A DNA stretch of 42,692 bases from an uncultured Oscillospiraceae bacterium. GTDB lineage: Bacteria; Bacillota; Clostridia; Oscillospirales; Oscillospiraceae. The notes under the pieces are model-generated. The model did not search any database. It was not told the DNA's origin and saw only the letters and a program-made list of their open reading frames with translations. Made by a program: the position numbers and the translations under genes. The stretch is from positions 1 to 42,692 of the forward strand of contig CAKTPR010000003.1 in assembly GCA_934591725.1 (NCBI GenBank). Direction: 5' to 3'. Shown piece by piece: positions 6,833 through 15,572 of this stretch (position 1 is the stretch's first letter; each line of letters opens with the position of its first letter).

Positions 6833-8005
6833 ATGAAACTCACAGAAAAAGAATTTCAGGATTACTTGCTGAGGATCCGTGCACTTGCCGAAGGCCCCTT
6901 CGATGAGATGCAGAAAGAGATTGAGGTAACGAACACGTTCCCGAAGGAATTCTATGAGCTGGCGATCAAGAACGATCTTTATCGCTTCGCACTCCCCGAA
7001 AAATACGGCGGGTTTGGTCTCACCGAAAAGCAGATACTGATGGTCCAGGAGGAATTTTCCAGAGGCCCAGGCGGTATGCGTATGCACCTGCATCATGCCG
7101 CAGACCTTGACTGGCGCATTCTTGACGACTTCGGCAGCGAAGAGCTCAAGGCTCAGTATATGGACAAGTTCCAGGATAAGACGATTTATTCGAATTTCGC
7201 TCTGACAGAAGCGTCCGGCGGCACCGGCGCCGATATTCACACCACCGCGATCAAGGACGGCGACTACTATGTGATAAATGGTGAGAAGACGCTGATCTCT
7301 CATACGGACTGCTCCGACTTTACATACCTCATCGTATCGACCGATCCGACCTCGGATAAAGACAGCCGCCTTTCGGCGTTCTTCGTCGATGTGCATACCC
7401 CCGGTTATGAGATCGTCCCTATGCCTCACATGATGGGCTGCCGCGGTGCCGGTCATGCCGGCCTGCGCTTTACCAATATGCGCGTGCATAAAAAGTACCT
7501 GCTCGGCAAGGAGGGCATGGGACTTGAGATAGCCATGCACTCGCTGTCTGTTTCCCGTGCACATATCGCTGTCAGCAACCTCGGTATGGCACAGCGTATG
7601 CTCGAAATGACTATCCGCCGCGCACGTGACCGCGTCACTTTTGGTAAGCCCCTTATAAGGCGTCAGGCGATCCAGCAGACCATTGCCAATATGGGCACTG
7701 AGATCAACGCGCTGCGCCTTATGATCTGGGATTTTGCAAAGGACTATGACGCAGGCAAGGATATTGAGATGAAAGCCGCAATGTGCAAGCTGCACAGCAT
7801 CAACACCGTCCGCATGGTCTCCGACGCAATGCTCGAAATATTCGGCGGCATAGGATACTTTGAGGACTGCCCGTATGGCCCGGTCGAGCGTATGTACCGC
7901 GACTGCCGCGCCATGTGGCTTGAGGAAGGCCCCCCGACTGTCCAGCGCCTTACCGCGTTCCGCGGACTCGACAAGTGCGACGGACGTATAGAATACACCG
8001 AATAA
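6833..8005 (+). CDS. Acyl-CoA dehydrogenase (second copy)
   Basis: A 390-residue flavoprotein. I start it at the ATG at 6833, preceded by AAGGAGA; an in-frame ATG at 6815 has no site. The FALTEASGGTGAD block is a variant of the usual T(E/D)xxAGSD segment (G-T-G replacing A-G-S). The C-terminal block reads MWLEEGPPTVQR, where the second glutamate (about residue 365) aligns with the catalytic base. Divergence from the first copy suggests a different substrate or the opposite direction of reaction. Codon usage is rich in C-ending codons compared with the flanking genes, which suggests strong expression. A reverse-polarity hairpin follows it, as after the first copy. Confidence 0.93.
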   Translation: MKLTEKEFQDYLLRIRALAEGPFDEMQKEIEVTNTFPKEFYELAIKNDLYRFALPEKYGGFGLTEKQILMVQEEFSRGPGGMRMHLHHAADLDWRILDDFGSEELKAQYMDKFQDKTIYSNFALTEASGGTGADIHTTAIKDGDYYVINGEKTLISHTDCSDFTYLIVSTDPTSDKDSRLSAFFVDVHTPGYEIVPMPHMMGCRGAGHAGLRFTNMRVHKKYLLGKEGMGLEIAMHSLSVSRAHIAVSNLGMAQRMLEMTIRRARDRVTFGKPLIRRQAIQQTIANMGTEINALRLMIWDFAKDYDAGKDIEMKAAMCKLHSINTVRMVSDAMLEIFGGIGYFEDCPYGPVERMYRDCRAMWLEEGPPTVQRLTAFRGLDKCDGRIEYTE

Positions 8006-8017
8006 TACACACGCACC

Positions 8018-8063
8018 AAAAAAAACGACGCTCCGCCCGCCTTATCCAAGGCGGGAACGGAGC
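8018..8063. other. Intergenic hairpin preceded by A8
   Basis: GCTCCG-CCCGCCTT pairs with AAGGCGGG-aa-CGGAGC (14 bp, 2-nt bulge, ATCC loop) at 8030-8063, preceded by eight A at 8018-8025. On the plus strand there is no U-run after it; on the minus strand it is a complete intrinsic terminator. The design matches the hairpin at 4784-4817 behind the other dehydrogenase gene. Confidence 0.75.
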
Positions 8064-8085
8064 GGCTTAAAGAGAGGGGGATTTT

Positions 8086-9300
8086 ATGAAACCACTGGAG
8101 GGCGTAAAAGTCGTTGACCTTACGACCTTTCTTGCGGCACCGACATCTGCGCGCGTCCTGGGAGAATGGGGAGCGGACGTAATAAAGGTCGAGTCGTTCT
8201 CGGGTGATCCTGGCCGGACGCAGGGTGCTGTGTTCGGTATGCCGTATACCGACGAAGAAAATCTCGGCTTTGATATGTCGAATATGAATAAGCGCTTCAT
8301 GACTATCAACCTGAAAAATCAGAAGGGCATGGAGGTCATGGAAAAGCTTCTAGCAGATGCGGATGTGTTTATAACGAATATACGCACGCACTCACTTAAA
8401 AAGCTCGGGCTGGATTACGATTCGCTGAAGGCGAAGTATCCGAGGCTTATCTGGGCGCAGTGCTTAGGATACGGAGAGGCAGGACCCGAGAAGGACACCG
8501 CCGGTTTCGATGTGACCTGCTACATGGCGCGCGGCGGAGTATTCGGCACGACTGTTGAAAGAGACAGTAACCCCATGATCCCGCCGAACGGCTACGGCGA
8601 TTTCCAGGTCGCCATGTGTATCGCATCAGGCATATGTGCGGCGCTTTTTAACCGCCAGCGCACCGGCACGGGTGAAAAGGTGACTGTCAGCCTGCATCAC
8701 GCGGCGGCGTTTATGCTGAGTACGGCCGTGGTTTCGGCGCAGTACGGCAACGCCTATCCCAAGAGCCGCTTCGAGGTCATCTGCCCGACGAACAATGTTT
8801 ACCGCACCAAGGATAACAAGCTGCTTGCAATGTGCGCGCCGCAATATGACCGGGATTACAACAAGATTATGAAGCTGCTCGGCAGAGATGACCTGGTCGA
8901 TAATCCGGATTACTGCAACTGCGACCATCTCAATGAACTCGGGAAAAACCGTGAAGTGGTCGAGATCCTTGATAAAGCCATTGCGGGCTTTTCGCAGAAG
9001 GAGATACTGAAGCTCTTCAAGGATAATGATGTCCCGTGTGAAGCGTGCTACCAGCCGCTTGATATGTACGAGGATGAACAGGTCTGGGCAAACGGCGTAA
9101 TGACAAAGCTTGACTGCCCGTCCGGAAAGAGAAATATTTCTACCGTGCCCGTCAAATTCGGCTCATATCAGCCGCAGTACAAAGTGACCGCGGCACAGGG
9201 AACCGATACGGCAGAGATAATGCAGGAGCTTGGATACAGCGAAAACGAGATCAGCGAATATATAGCTGAGGGTGCGGTCAGAGGAAAAACAAGTCTTTGA
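8086..9300 (+). CDS. Class III CoA-transferase (CaiB/BaiF family)
   Basis: A 404-residue member of the formyl-CoA transferase/CaiB/BaiF family, which moves CoA between two carboxylic acids without ATP. The N-terminus EGVKVVDLTTFLAAP...LGEWGADVIKVE and GDPGR are typical. Asp at about residue 172 in NGYGDFQ is in the place of the aspartyl nucleophile that forms the acyl-CoA anhydride. In the cluster it would recycle CoA from the reduced end product to incoming substrate, saving ATP after the FadK-like ligase has primed the cycle. A GAGAGGGGG site precedes the ATG. Carnitine or bile-acid specificity is not supported by the neighbours. Confidence 0.93.
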   Translation: MKPLEGVKVVDLTTFLAAPTSARVLGEWGADVIKVESFSGDPGRTQGAVFGMPYTDEENLGFDMSNMNKRFMTINLKNQKGMEVMEKLLADADVFITNIRTHSLKKLGLDYDSLKAKYPRLIWAQCLGYGEAGPEKDTAGFDVTCYMARGGVFGTTVERDSNPMIPPNGYGDFQVAMCIASGICAALFNRQRTGTGEKVTVSLHHAAAFMLSTAVVSAQYGNAYPKSRFEVICPTNNVYRTKDNKLLAMCAPQYDRDYNKIMKLLGRDDLVDNPDYCNCDHLNELGKNREVVEILDKAIAGFSQKEILKLFKDNDVPCEACYQPLDMYEDEQVWANGVMTKLDCPSGKRNISTVPVKFGSYQPQYKVTAAQGTDTAEIMQELGYSENEISEYIAEGAVRGKTSL

Positions 9301-9329
9301 TGCCGCGCCGGTCATAGGGAGTGATCGCT

Positions 9330-10361
9330 TTGTCAAAAAAGAAAAAAATAATCGTTGCAGTACTGCTTGTCATTTGCGTGGCTGTTGCGGGTCTTGAACT
9401 GAGGGACACGGTAAGCTCCTATACTGATGCTTATCCTCAAAGCGATATAAACGGTTTCATAGCATGGGGAGCTGGAGGTGCGACGGATACGGTAAGCCGT
9501 ACGCTTTCGGTGTATGCGGCAAGGGAGCTGGGCGTCAACATCGTGCTTCAGAATAAGCCCGGCGCGACCGGGGCAATCGCAACGGAGTTTGTCAAGAACC
9601 AGAAAAACGACGGCTATTCTCTTCTGTTCAATGCCGAGAATCCGCCGCTGTATAAGGTAATGAACATCTCAAATGTCGACTATGACGATTTTTACCCGGT
9701 CATACTTATCAGTCAGCAGACGCCGGTGCTGGTCGTGAAATCGGACTCCGACCTTAATTCGATAAAAGATGTGATCGATGCGGCTCAGGCAAAGCCCGGA
9801 ACCGTAAAGCTGGCGACGACAGGCATCGGCGGACTGCCCGCAAATGTCGCTGCCATGCTCGAGGGCACAAGCCACGTCACCTTCAACCAGATCCCGTTTG
9901 ACGGCGACTCTGCCGCGCTTACGGCGATCATGGGCGGCCATGCCGATGTCTCAGTCATTAACTACTCCGTTGCTATGGACTATGCTGCCGAGGGAAGCGT
10001 GAAGATAATCTGCGTTCTTGCCAACGAGCGTCTTGCCAGCGCACCGGATGTGGAGACTATAAGCGAGGTATATCCCGAGTATGTAAAATACTTCCCTTGG
10101 GGCGCGTTCGTTGGAGTGTATATCAGAGACGACTGCCCGGACAGAGTGAAGGAGACTCTGACAGCAGCTTTCCGCAAGGCATGGGAAAACCCGGAGTTTC
10201 AGGAGTATCTGGAGACTAATCATATACTGCCTCTAGGATATTCCGGAGAAGAGGCCCGCGCATATATAGGCAAATGGCAGCAGGTGACGACGTGGCTTCT
10301 CGATGACGCAGGTGTCACAGAGTATTCTCCGGCAAAGTATGGTATACTCAGGCTGGAATGA
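9330..10361 (+). CDS. tctC: TctC-family solute-binding protein
   Basis: The extracytoplasmic binding protein of a tripartite tricarboxylate transporter (343 residues). A Lys-rich start followed by a hydrophobic stretch (about residues 7-22) is a signal or anchor; the only Cys there is not in a good lipobox. FIAWGAGGATDTVSR and VVLQNKPGATGAIA-type segments (here NIVLQNKPGATGAI) are hallmarks of the Bug/TctC fold that binds carboxylates. I prefer TTG at 9330, with AGGGAG 8 nt upstream, to GTG at 9321, which lies inside that site. It is followed at once by TctB and TctA. Substrate is unknown; a hydroaromatic or aromatic carboxylate would fit the operon. Confidence 0.9.
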   Translation: MSKKKKIIVAVLLVICVAVAGLELRDTVSSYTDAYPQSDINGFIAWGAGGATDTVSRTLSVYAARELGVNIVLQNKPGATGAIATEFVKNQKNDGYSLLFNAENPPLYKVMNISNVDYDDFYPVILISQQTPVLVVKSDSDLNSIKDVIDAAQAKPGTVKLATTGIGGLPANVAAMLEGTSHVTFNQIPFDGDSAALTAIMGGHADVSVINYSVAMDYAAEGSVKIICVLANERLASAPDVETISEVYPEYVKYFPWGAFVGVYIRDDCPDRVKETLTAAFRKAWENPEFQEYLETNHILPLGYSGEEARAYIGKWQQVTTWLLDDAGVTEYSPAKYGILRLE

Positions 10362-10371
10362 GGTGGATCGT

Positions 10372-10797
10372 ATGAAGAAAGGCGAGAAATTATTCTCATA
10401 TATTCTGTTGGCGTTTTCCGCGCTTTGCATTGTCGGTTCACTCTTCATTATCCCATTCAACGAGCTTACGATGAGCTCTCCCGGCGGATACCCGATATTT
10501 GTTGCAGGTCTGTGCTTTGTCTTTGCGGCCATCATTGCCTTTGTCCCAAGAAAGGCTGCTGAGGACAATGAAGAAAAGCTGTTCGACACGGCTACGGTTC
10601 TCTTTATCGTGCTGCTGATCCTATATGTGATCGCAATAATTTACCTGCATTACACGATAGCGACCCTACTGTTCCTTTTTGCGGCGATATTTTTCCTGCG
10701 CAATAAAGACTGGCGCAGTGCTGTTCTGATATCCTTTATATGCACATTCCTTATACTGCTCCTGTTCAAGTACATATTCAGTGTAATTTTGCCCTGA
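10372..10797 (+). CDS. tctB: TctB-family small membrane subunit
   Basis: A 141-residue, four-helix membrane protein, the small subunit of the tripartite tricarboxylate transporter. The ATG at 10372 follows GAGGTGG and begins 10 nt after the tctC stop. The PGGYPIFVAGLCFVFAA segment and the closely spaced C-terminal helices fit TctB. Low sequence conservation is usual in this family, so the call leans on gene order between tctC and tctA. Confidence 0.85.
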   Translation: MKKGEKLFSYILLAFSALCIVGSLFIIPFNELTMSSPGGYPIFVAGLCFVFAAIIAFVPRKAAEDNEEKLFDTATVLFIVLLILYVIAIIYLHYTIATLLFLFAAIFFLRNKDWRSAVLISFICTFLILLLFKYIFSVILP

Positions 10798-10813
10798 AAG
10801 GCGTGATATACAA

Positions 10814-12268
10814 GTGCCTGTAAATGAAATACTGATAAACATCCTGTTCATAGCTATCGGTGTATGGGCCGGGATCTATATCGGCGCTATCCCCGGATTG
10901 TCGGTGACAATGGCGGCCTCGCTGCTTATCACCATGACATACAGCTGGTCAACGAATCTGGCGCTTTCGCTTATGATAGGAGTGTACGTCGGAGGTGTTT
11001 ACGGAGGTTCCCGCGCGGCGATCCTGCTGAATATTCCGGGAGCTCCGGCCGCAGTTGCGACCACCTTTGACGGATATCCTCTTGCCAAGAGGGGGCTTGC
11101 CGGAAAGGCGATCGCGGTGAGCACTATCATGTCGGTGATAGGCGGTATGATAGGCCTCATAATAATGGTCATTGCCGCGCCGCAGATATCCAAAATGGCG
11201 GTAAGCTTTGGACCCAGGGATTATTTCATCCTGGTTCTGATGGGACTTATGATGGTCGGCGGCCTTGGCGGAAAGAGTGTGGTCAAGGGACTTTTCATGG
11301 CAACGGTCGGACTCATGCTCGGCGTAGTCGGCACGGATGAGATCACCGGATTGGGGAGATTCACTTTCGGTGTCACTTCCATGCGCAACGGTGTGAGCTA
11401 TATCAGTGTGATGATCGGTATGTTCGGTATCAGCGAAGCTCTGATCCAGCTCCGCAGCCGCAATAAGCCTATCGTCCGGCAGGAGCTTGATAAGATCAGC
11501 CCACCGGGTAAAAAGCTTCTGAAAATGCTGCCGCTGTGTCTGCAAAGTTCAATCATCGGCACTTTCGTCGGCGCACTGCCCGGAGCAGGCGGGGATATTG
11601 CTGCACTCTTGGCGTACAACACGGCGAAAAATACTGTCAAGAATTCCGACGTCCCGCTTGGAGAGGGAGCCTATGAGGGCGTTGTCGCCCCCGAATCGGC
11701 CAACAACGCTGCAATCGGCGGCGCACTGATCCCGATGCTGACGCTTGGCATCCCGGGAGACTCGGTGACTGCCATAATGATAGGGGCGCTGTCGATCCAC
11801 GGTATCCGGTGCAGTCCGATGATAATGACGACTCAGCCTGATCTGTTCAACAAGATAGCCCTTATGCTGCTTGCCGCAAATATTTTCCTGCTGATTTTCG
11901 GAATGACCGGTATCCGTGTTTTTGCAAAGCTGACCGAAGTGCCGAGAGACATTCTGGTTCCAATCATTGTGGTCGTCGGTATTCTTGGAAGCTATTCCAT
12001 CAATAACAATTCCATAGATATTCTGTGGACGGTCATATTCGGAATTATCGGATACATATTCAAACGCTATGATTATCCATGCGGCCCTATGGTGCTGGGC
12101 CTTATTCTCGGGCCAATGATCGAAATGAACTTCCGCAGAGCGGTGATCAGTGCCGGCAGCTTGGGATCGATGCTGCTTGAGATAGTAACAAGCCCCATAT
12201 CACTTATTCTTCTTGCTGTCCTCGCGCTGCTCCTTGTTTCTCAGTTCGTAAAAACAAAAAAGGAATAA
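10814..12268 (+). CDS. tctA: TctA-family large permease subunit
   Basis: A 484-residue, 10-12 helix permease that forms the transport channel with TctB. The conserved segments YGGSRAAILLNIPGAPAAV with TTFDGYPLAKRG and GALPGAGGDIAALLAYNTAK are present near residues 60-100 and 255-275. Start is GTG at 10814 with AAAGG upstream at a rather long spacer (about 12 nt); no better start is visible. Tct systems are driven by ion gradients, which suits an anaerobe importing a carboxylate that serves as electron acceptor. Confidence 0.95.
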   Translation: MPVNEILINILFIAIGVWAGIYIGAIPGLSVTMAASLLITMTYSWSTNLALSLMIGVYVGGVYGGSRAAILLNIPGAPAAVATTFDGYPLAKRGLAGKAIAVSTIMSVIGGMIGLIIMVIAAPQISKMAVSFGPRDYFILVLMGLMMVGGLGGKSVVKGLFMATVGLMLGVVGTDEITGLGRFTFGVTSMRNGVSYISVMIGMFGISEALIQLRSRNKPIVRQELDKISPPGKKLLKMLPLCLQSSIIGTFVGALPGAGGDIAALLAYNTAKNTVKNSDVPLGEGAYEGVVAPESANNAAIGGALIPMLTLGIPGDSVTAIMIGALSIHGIRCSPMIMTTQPDLFNKIALMLLAANIFLLIFGMTGIRVFAKLTEVPRDILVPIIVVVGILGSYSINNNSIDILWTVIFGIIGYIFKRYDYPCGPMVLGLILGPMIEMNFRRAVISAGSLGSMLLEIVTSPISLILLAVLALLLVSQFVKTKKE

Positions 12269-12291
12269 TATGTATTCCCGCGTAATTAAGC

Positions 12292-12333
12292 ACTTTATAC
12301 CGTAAGAACGGTACTTTATACCGTAGGAACGGT
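12292..12333. repeat. Two tandem 21-bp repeats, each with a dyad
   Basis: Positions 12292-12312 and 12313-12333 are direct copies differing at one base. Each contains ACCGT-N4-ACGGT, a 5-bp inverted repeat, preceded by ACTTTAT. They lie between tctA and the MFS gene, about 27 nt before its start. They may be paired operator sites or short mRNA hairpins. Confidence 0.85.
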
Positions 12334-12359
12334 TAAATAAAAAGAAGGGTGGAAAATCA

Positions 12360-13643
12360 ATGAGAGGCAAAAAATACCTGTGGACATTGGCTGTCGTATA
12401 TCTTGCATATATGACGCACGGCATTCAGGCCATTGTCCTTTCCCAGAATCTGGATGCATTTGCACAGCAGTGGGCCTGCGGTACGGCAGGCGTCTACACC
12501 GCAATATCCTTCACCGGTCTGGCAAAGTTCCTTACCGTCTGGATCTGCGGTGAACTTTCCGACAAGATCGGCCGCCGTCCCATGGCGCTGATCGGCGGAA
12601 TCATGTATGTCGTGTTCTTCGGCGGATGTCTCCTCACCCGCAACTTTACTCTCGCATGCGTCTTTGCATTCATGGCCGGTGCAGCGACCTCTTTCTTCGA
12701 CGGCTCACTGTATGCGGCAGCACAGGAGAGCTGGCCCAAGGCGACCGGTACTTCCGTTATCCTTATCAAGGGCTTCATCTCCATCTCCGGTCTGATCTAC
12801 CCGATGCTCGTCGTCTCCCTCCGCGCTTCCGGCGCATGGATCGTCGGCCTCATTATCCCCATCGTCATGTCTGTGCTCCTGCTCATCATCACCTTCATTG
12901 CACCCTTCTCCTACGATGACGAGCTCAAGCAGAGAAAGCTCTCCGGCTGGAAGCCTGCAACTGCCGCAGATAAGCTCGATGCTGACGCACGTGCCGCGGC
13001 CGACCGCTTCAAGACTCCCGCACCCAAGTGGCTTGTCGTTCCTCTGGCTGTGATGGGCTTCATCAATATGTGCACCATGTACTCCGCGCAGCAGCTGCTC
13101 AACCGCTACGGCCTCACCGTCGTCGGTATGAGCGACATGGCTTCCGCCTCGCTGACCTCTCTGTATACGGGCGGTTCGCTCTGCGCAGTCCTTATCTGGG
13201 CGCTGCTTATGTCCAAGTTCCGCTGGCGCACTCTTAAGATCCTTATCATCGACCTTGCCGGCTCCGTAATCTCTTACGCTATCGTTATCAGCACCAAGAG
13301 TCAGGCCATAGTTATGATTGCCGCTTTCACCATCGGCTTCTTCGCTGCCGGCGGCGCGCTCCAGTGCGGCGTAAGCCTTATTCAGGAATTCCATCCCGGC
13401 CCCAAGGGACGCAACCTCGGTATTTATTACACCTTTATGGGGTGCGCTTCCTACGTAATGCCAAGTATACAGGCGTTCTTCACGTCTAACGCCGGTGAAG
13501 CTGCTGCGACACGCATCAACCTCTCCATAAACATGGGACTTGGCGCACTCGGCCTCATCTTCTGCGTATTCCTTGCCGCCAACTACAAGAAGTGGTTCGG
13601 CGTGAGCACCTTTGCCGCAAAGACGCCGGAAGAGATATACTGA
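12360..13643 (+). CDS. ydiN: MFS transporter, YdiN/YdiM type
   Basis: A 427-residue, 12-helix major facilitator. The loop 2-3 signature reads GELSDKIGRRP (near residue 62), and a long cytoplasmic loop at about 188-222 splits the two halves. YLAYMTHGI, WPKATGTSVILIKG and YPMLV closely resemble E. coli YdiN/YdiM, the MFS proteins next to ydiB. A GAAGGGTGG site precedes the ATG. It may import quinate- or shikimate-like acids, or export the reduced product in exchange. Codon usage is strongly biased to C-ending codons (ATC, CTC, TTC), unlike tctABC, so expression may be higher or history different. It has its own upstream repeats and might be separately regulated. The symbol denotes family resemblance. 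Confidence 0.88.
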   Translation: MRGKKYLWTLAVVYLAYMTHGIQAIVLSQNLDAFAQQWACGTAGVYTAISFTGLAKFLTVWICGELSDKIGRRPMALIGGIMYVVFFGGCLLTRNFTLACVFAFMAGAATSFFDGSLYAAAQESWPKATGTSVILIKGFISISGLIYPMLVVSLRASGAWIVGLIIPIVMSVLLLIITFIAPFSYDDELKQRKLSGWKPATAADKLDADARAAADRFKTPAPKWLVVPLAVMGFINMCTMYSAQQLLNRYGLTVVGMSDMASASLTSLYTGGSLCAVLIWALLMSKFRWRTLKILIIDLAGSVISYAIVISTKSQAIVMIAAFTIGFFAAGGALQCGVSLIQEFHPGPKGRNLGIYYTFMGCASYVMPSIQAFFTSNAGEAAATRINLSINMGLGALGLIFCVFLAANYKKWFGVSTFAAKTPEEIY

Positions 13644-13666
13644 TTTAAGCGCCAGCGTCAAGATGA

Positions 13667-13718
13667 TATAATCGTATGCTTTTATCCGCATCGGGAGAGG
13701 CAAAGCCTCCCCCGATGC
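13667..13718 (+). promoter_or_regulatory. Possible internal promoter and hairpin before etfB
   Basis: TATAAT at 13667-13672 has no clear -35 partner. GCATCGGG-A-GAGGC pairs with GCCTC-C-CCCGATGC around AAA (13688-13718, one A-C mismatch). No U-run follows. It may tune expression of the etfBA-reductase-ydiB part relative to the MFS gene. Confidence 0.4.
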
Positions 13719-13752
13719 AACCATATTCGATCAAGAAGGAGGAACACTGCCG

Positions 13753-14556
13753 ATGAATATTCTGGTCTGTGTAAAGCAGGTTCCGGACACATCGGAACTG
13801 AAGGTCGATCCGAAAACCAACACCCTGATACGCGAAGGAATACCGAGTATTGTAAATACATCCGATACATACGCACTGGAAGCCGCAGCCCGGATAAGGG
13901 ATACGGTCCCGGACACGAAGATAATCGCAGTCACAATGGGGCCGATGCAGGCTGCCTCCGCGCTTAAGGACTGCCTTGCTGCCGTTGCGGATAAGGCTTA
14001 CATAGTCTCCGACCGCGCTTTCGGAGGGGCAGATTCTATGGCTACTGCTTATGTCCTTGCCTGCGCGATCAAAAAAATTGAGCAGATGGAGGGCAAGTTT
14101 GACGCCGTGTTCTGCGGGAAGCAGACTCTTGACGGAGACACTGCGCAGGTCGGCCCGGCGCTGGCGGAACTGCTTGGCCTTTCGCAGCTCACCTCCGTGA
14201 CCGACGCGGTTTTGGAGAACGGCACATTGAGGGTCAAATGGGCGCGCGATGATGACAGCGCTGTTGCCAGAGTAAGGCTGCCGTGCCTGCTGACATTCGG
14301 AAAAGGAGAATTTGAACTGCGCTTCGGAACCATCAAGAGACGCAAAGCTGCAAACCATGCGGATATTCCGGTGTTTACAATCGCTGATTTTCCGGAGATA
14401 GACAGAAGCAGAATAGGCCTTGAGGGATCACCGACGCAGGTCGCTTCGACTTTCTGCCCCCCAGTAAGTAAGGAATGTATGCGCATAGATGAAGGCGGTG
14501 CTGCCGCGTCAGCGGCAAAGCTTGCTGATATTCTTTCACAGGCACATGTGATATGA
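13753..14556 (+). CDS. etfB: Electron transfer flavoprotein beta subunit (first pair)
   Basis: A 267-residue EtfB/FixA-type subunit. It starts MNILVCVKQVPDTSELKVDP and has VTMGP, DRAFGGADSMATA and FCGKQTLDGDTAQVG, typical of the AMP- or FAD-binding face. With EtfA it shuttles electrons between acyl-CoA dehydrogenase and another redox partner, and in anaerobes can take part in electron bifurcation. A GGAGG site lies upstream. The stop overlaps the region of the etfA start. It sits in one operon with an acyl-CoA dehydrogenase and an NADH-dependent enoate reductase, so it likely serves those enzymes. Confidence 0.95.
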   Translation: MNILVCVKQVPDTSELKVDPKTNTLIREGIPSIVNTSDTYALEAAARIRDTVPDTKIIAVTMGPMQAASALKDCLAAVADKAYIVSDRAFGGADSMATAYVLACAIKKIEQMEGKFDAVFCGKQTLDGDTAQVGPALAELLGLSQLTSVTDAVLENGTLRVKWARDDDSAVARVRLPCLLTFGKGEFELRFGTIKRRKAANHADIPVFTIADFPEIDRSRIGLEGSPTQVASTFCPPVSKECMRIDEGGAAASAAKLADILSQAHVI

Positions 14557-14570
14557 AGGGAGCGGATAAG

Positions 14571-15572
14571 ATGGAGGCCAAAACAAAAGACCTTTGGGTT
14601 TATATAGAAACTGACGAGTCCGGACACGCAAAGGAAGTCGGCCTTGAGCTGCTTTCCCCCGGACGCCGTCTGGCAGATGAACGCGGAGGACGGCTCGTGG
14701 CAGTCGTTTTCGGTGGCAGCAATGAAGCTGTCGATGCAGCTGCCGTTCACGGTGCAGATGCGGTAATATCTCTTGAAGGCGCAGCTCTGCGCAGCTACAG
14801 CGTCGAAGCCTATACAAAAGCTTTCTGTGATTTGATCGAAGAGTATGGCCCGGAAACGCTTATAATCGGCGCGACCGCTGTCGGCAGAGACTTTGCGCCG
14901 CGCCTTGCCTGCCGTCTGCGCACAGGTCTCACGGCAAACGCCACTGTTCTTGAACTGGCCGAGGACGGGAATGTTGAATGGATCATGCCTGCTTTCGGCG
15001 GGAACCTAATGGCTACTATTATTTGCCCTTATGCAAGACCCCAAATCGGCACAGTGCATTCCGGCGTGTTCAAAAAGCCGGAGCCCACGGAGGACAGAGC
15101 CGAACGCATAGTAAAACAATTCCGGGACGACTGCGGCACTCCGGGAGTGGAGCTGCTTGAGCTGATAAAAGACGCCGCGGGAGAGTCCGTTGACCTTGAA
15201 GGCGCCGAGATAATCGTCGCGGTAGGCCGCGGTATTGGCGGAGCAGAAGGGCTGAAGCTCGCAAAAGCTCTTGCGGATGTACTTGATGCACCGCTGGGCG
15301 CAACACGCGCAGCGGTAGATGCCGGGTGGATAAGCGCACAGCACCAGATCGGGCACTCCGGCAAAATGGTTGCTCCCAAGCTTTATATTGCCTGCGGCAT
15401 ATCCGGGGCGATACAGCATGTAGCGGGAATGAGCAAAGCAAAATGCATCGTGGCAATAAACACTGATGCGGATGCACCGATTTTTGATGTGGCCGATTAT
15501 GGTATTGTCGGTGACATAAATGAAGTGCTGCCGCAGCTTACGGATGAGATTAGGAGGATCAAAGGCGTATGA
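14571..15572 (+). CDS. etfA: Electron transfer flavoprotein alpha subunit (first pair)
   Basis: A 333-residue EtfA subunit. The C-terminal FAD-binding domain is clear: VAVGRGIGGAEGL, then APLGATRAAVDAGW, HQIGHSGKMVAPKLYIACGI and SGAIQH, and DYGIVGD near the end. I use ATG at 14571 because AGGGAG lies 7 nt upstream; an earlier ATG at 14553 overlaps the etfB stop. Unlike some bifurcating EtfA proteins it has no N-terminal ferredoxin-like Cys cluster. The stop overlaps the start of the reductase gene, indicating tight coupling. Confidence 0.95.
   Translation: MEAKTKDLWVYIETDESGHAKEVGLELLSPGRRLADERGGRLVAVVFGGSNEAVDAAAVHGADAVISLEGAALRSYSVEAYTKAFCDLIEEYGPETLIIGATAVGRDFAPRLACRLRTGLTANATVLELAEDGNVEWIMPAFGGNLMATIICPYARPQIGTVHSGVFKKPEPTEDRAERIVKQFRDDCGTPGVELLELIKDAAGESVDLEGAEIIVAVGRGIGGAEGLKLAKALADVLDAPLGATRAAVDAGWISAQHQIGHSGKMVAPKLYIACGISGAIQHVAGMSKAKCIVAINTDADAPIFDVADYGIVGDINEVLPQLTDEIRRIKGV

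Noticed and set aside
3121..9300. Reading the cluster as a carnitine (cai/fix) operon
   Set aside because: CoA-transferase and acyl-CoA dehydrogenase families fit, but no CaiT transporter or CaiD hydratase is present and the ligase matches FadK.
12292..12333. A CRISPR-like repeat
   Set aside because: Only two copies, directly abutting without spacers, and no cas genes.
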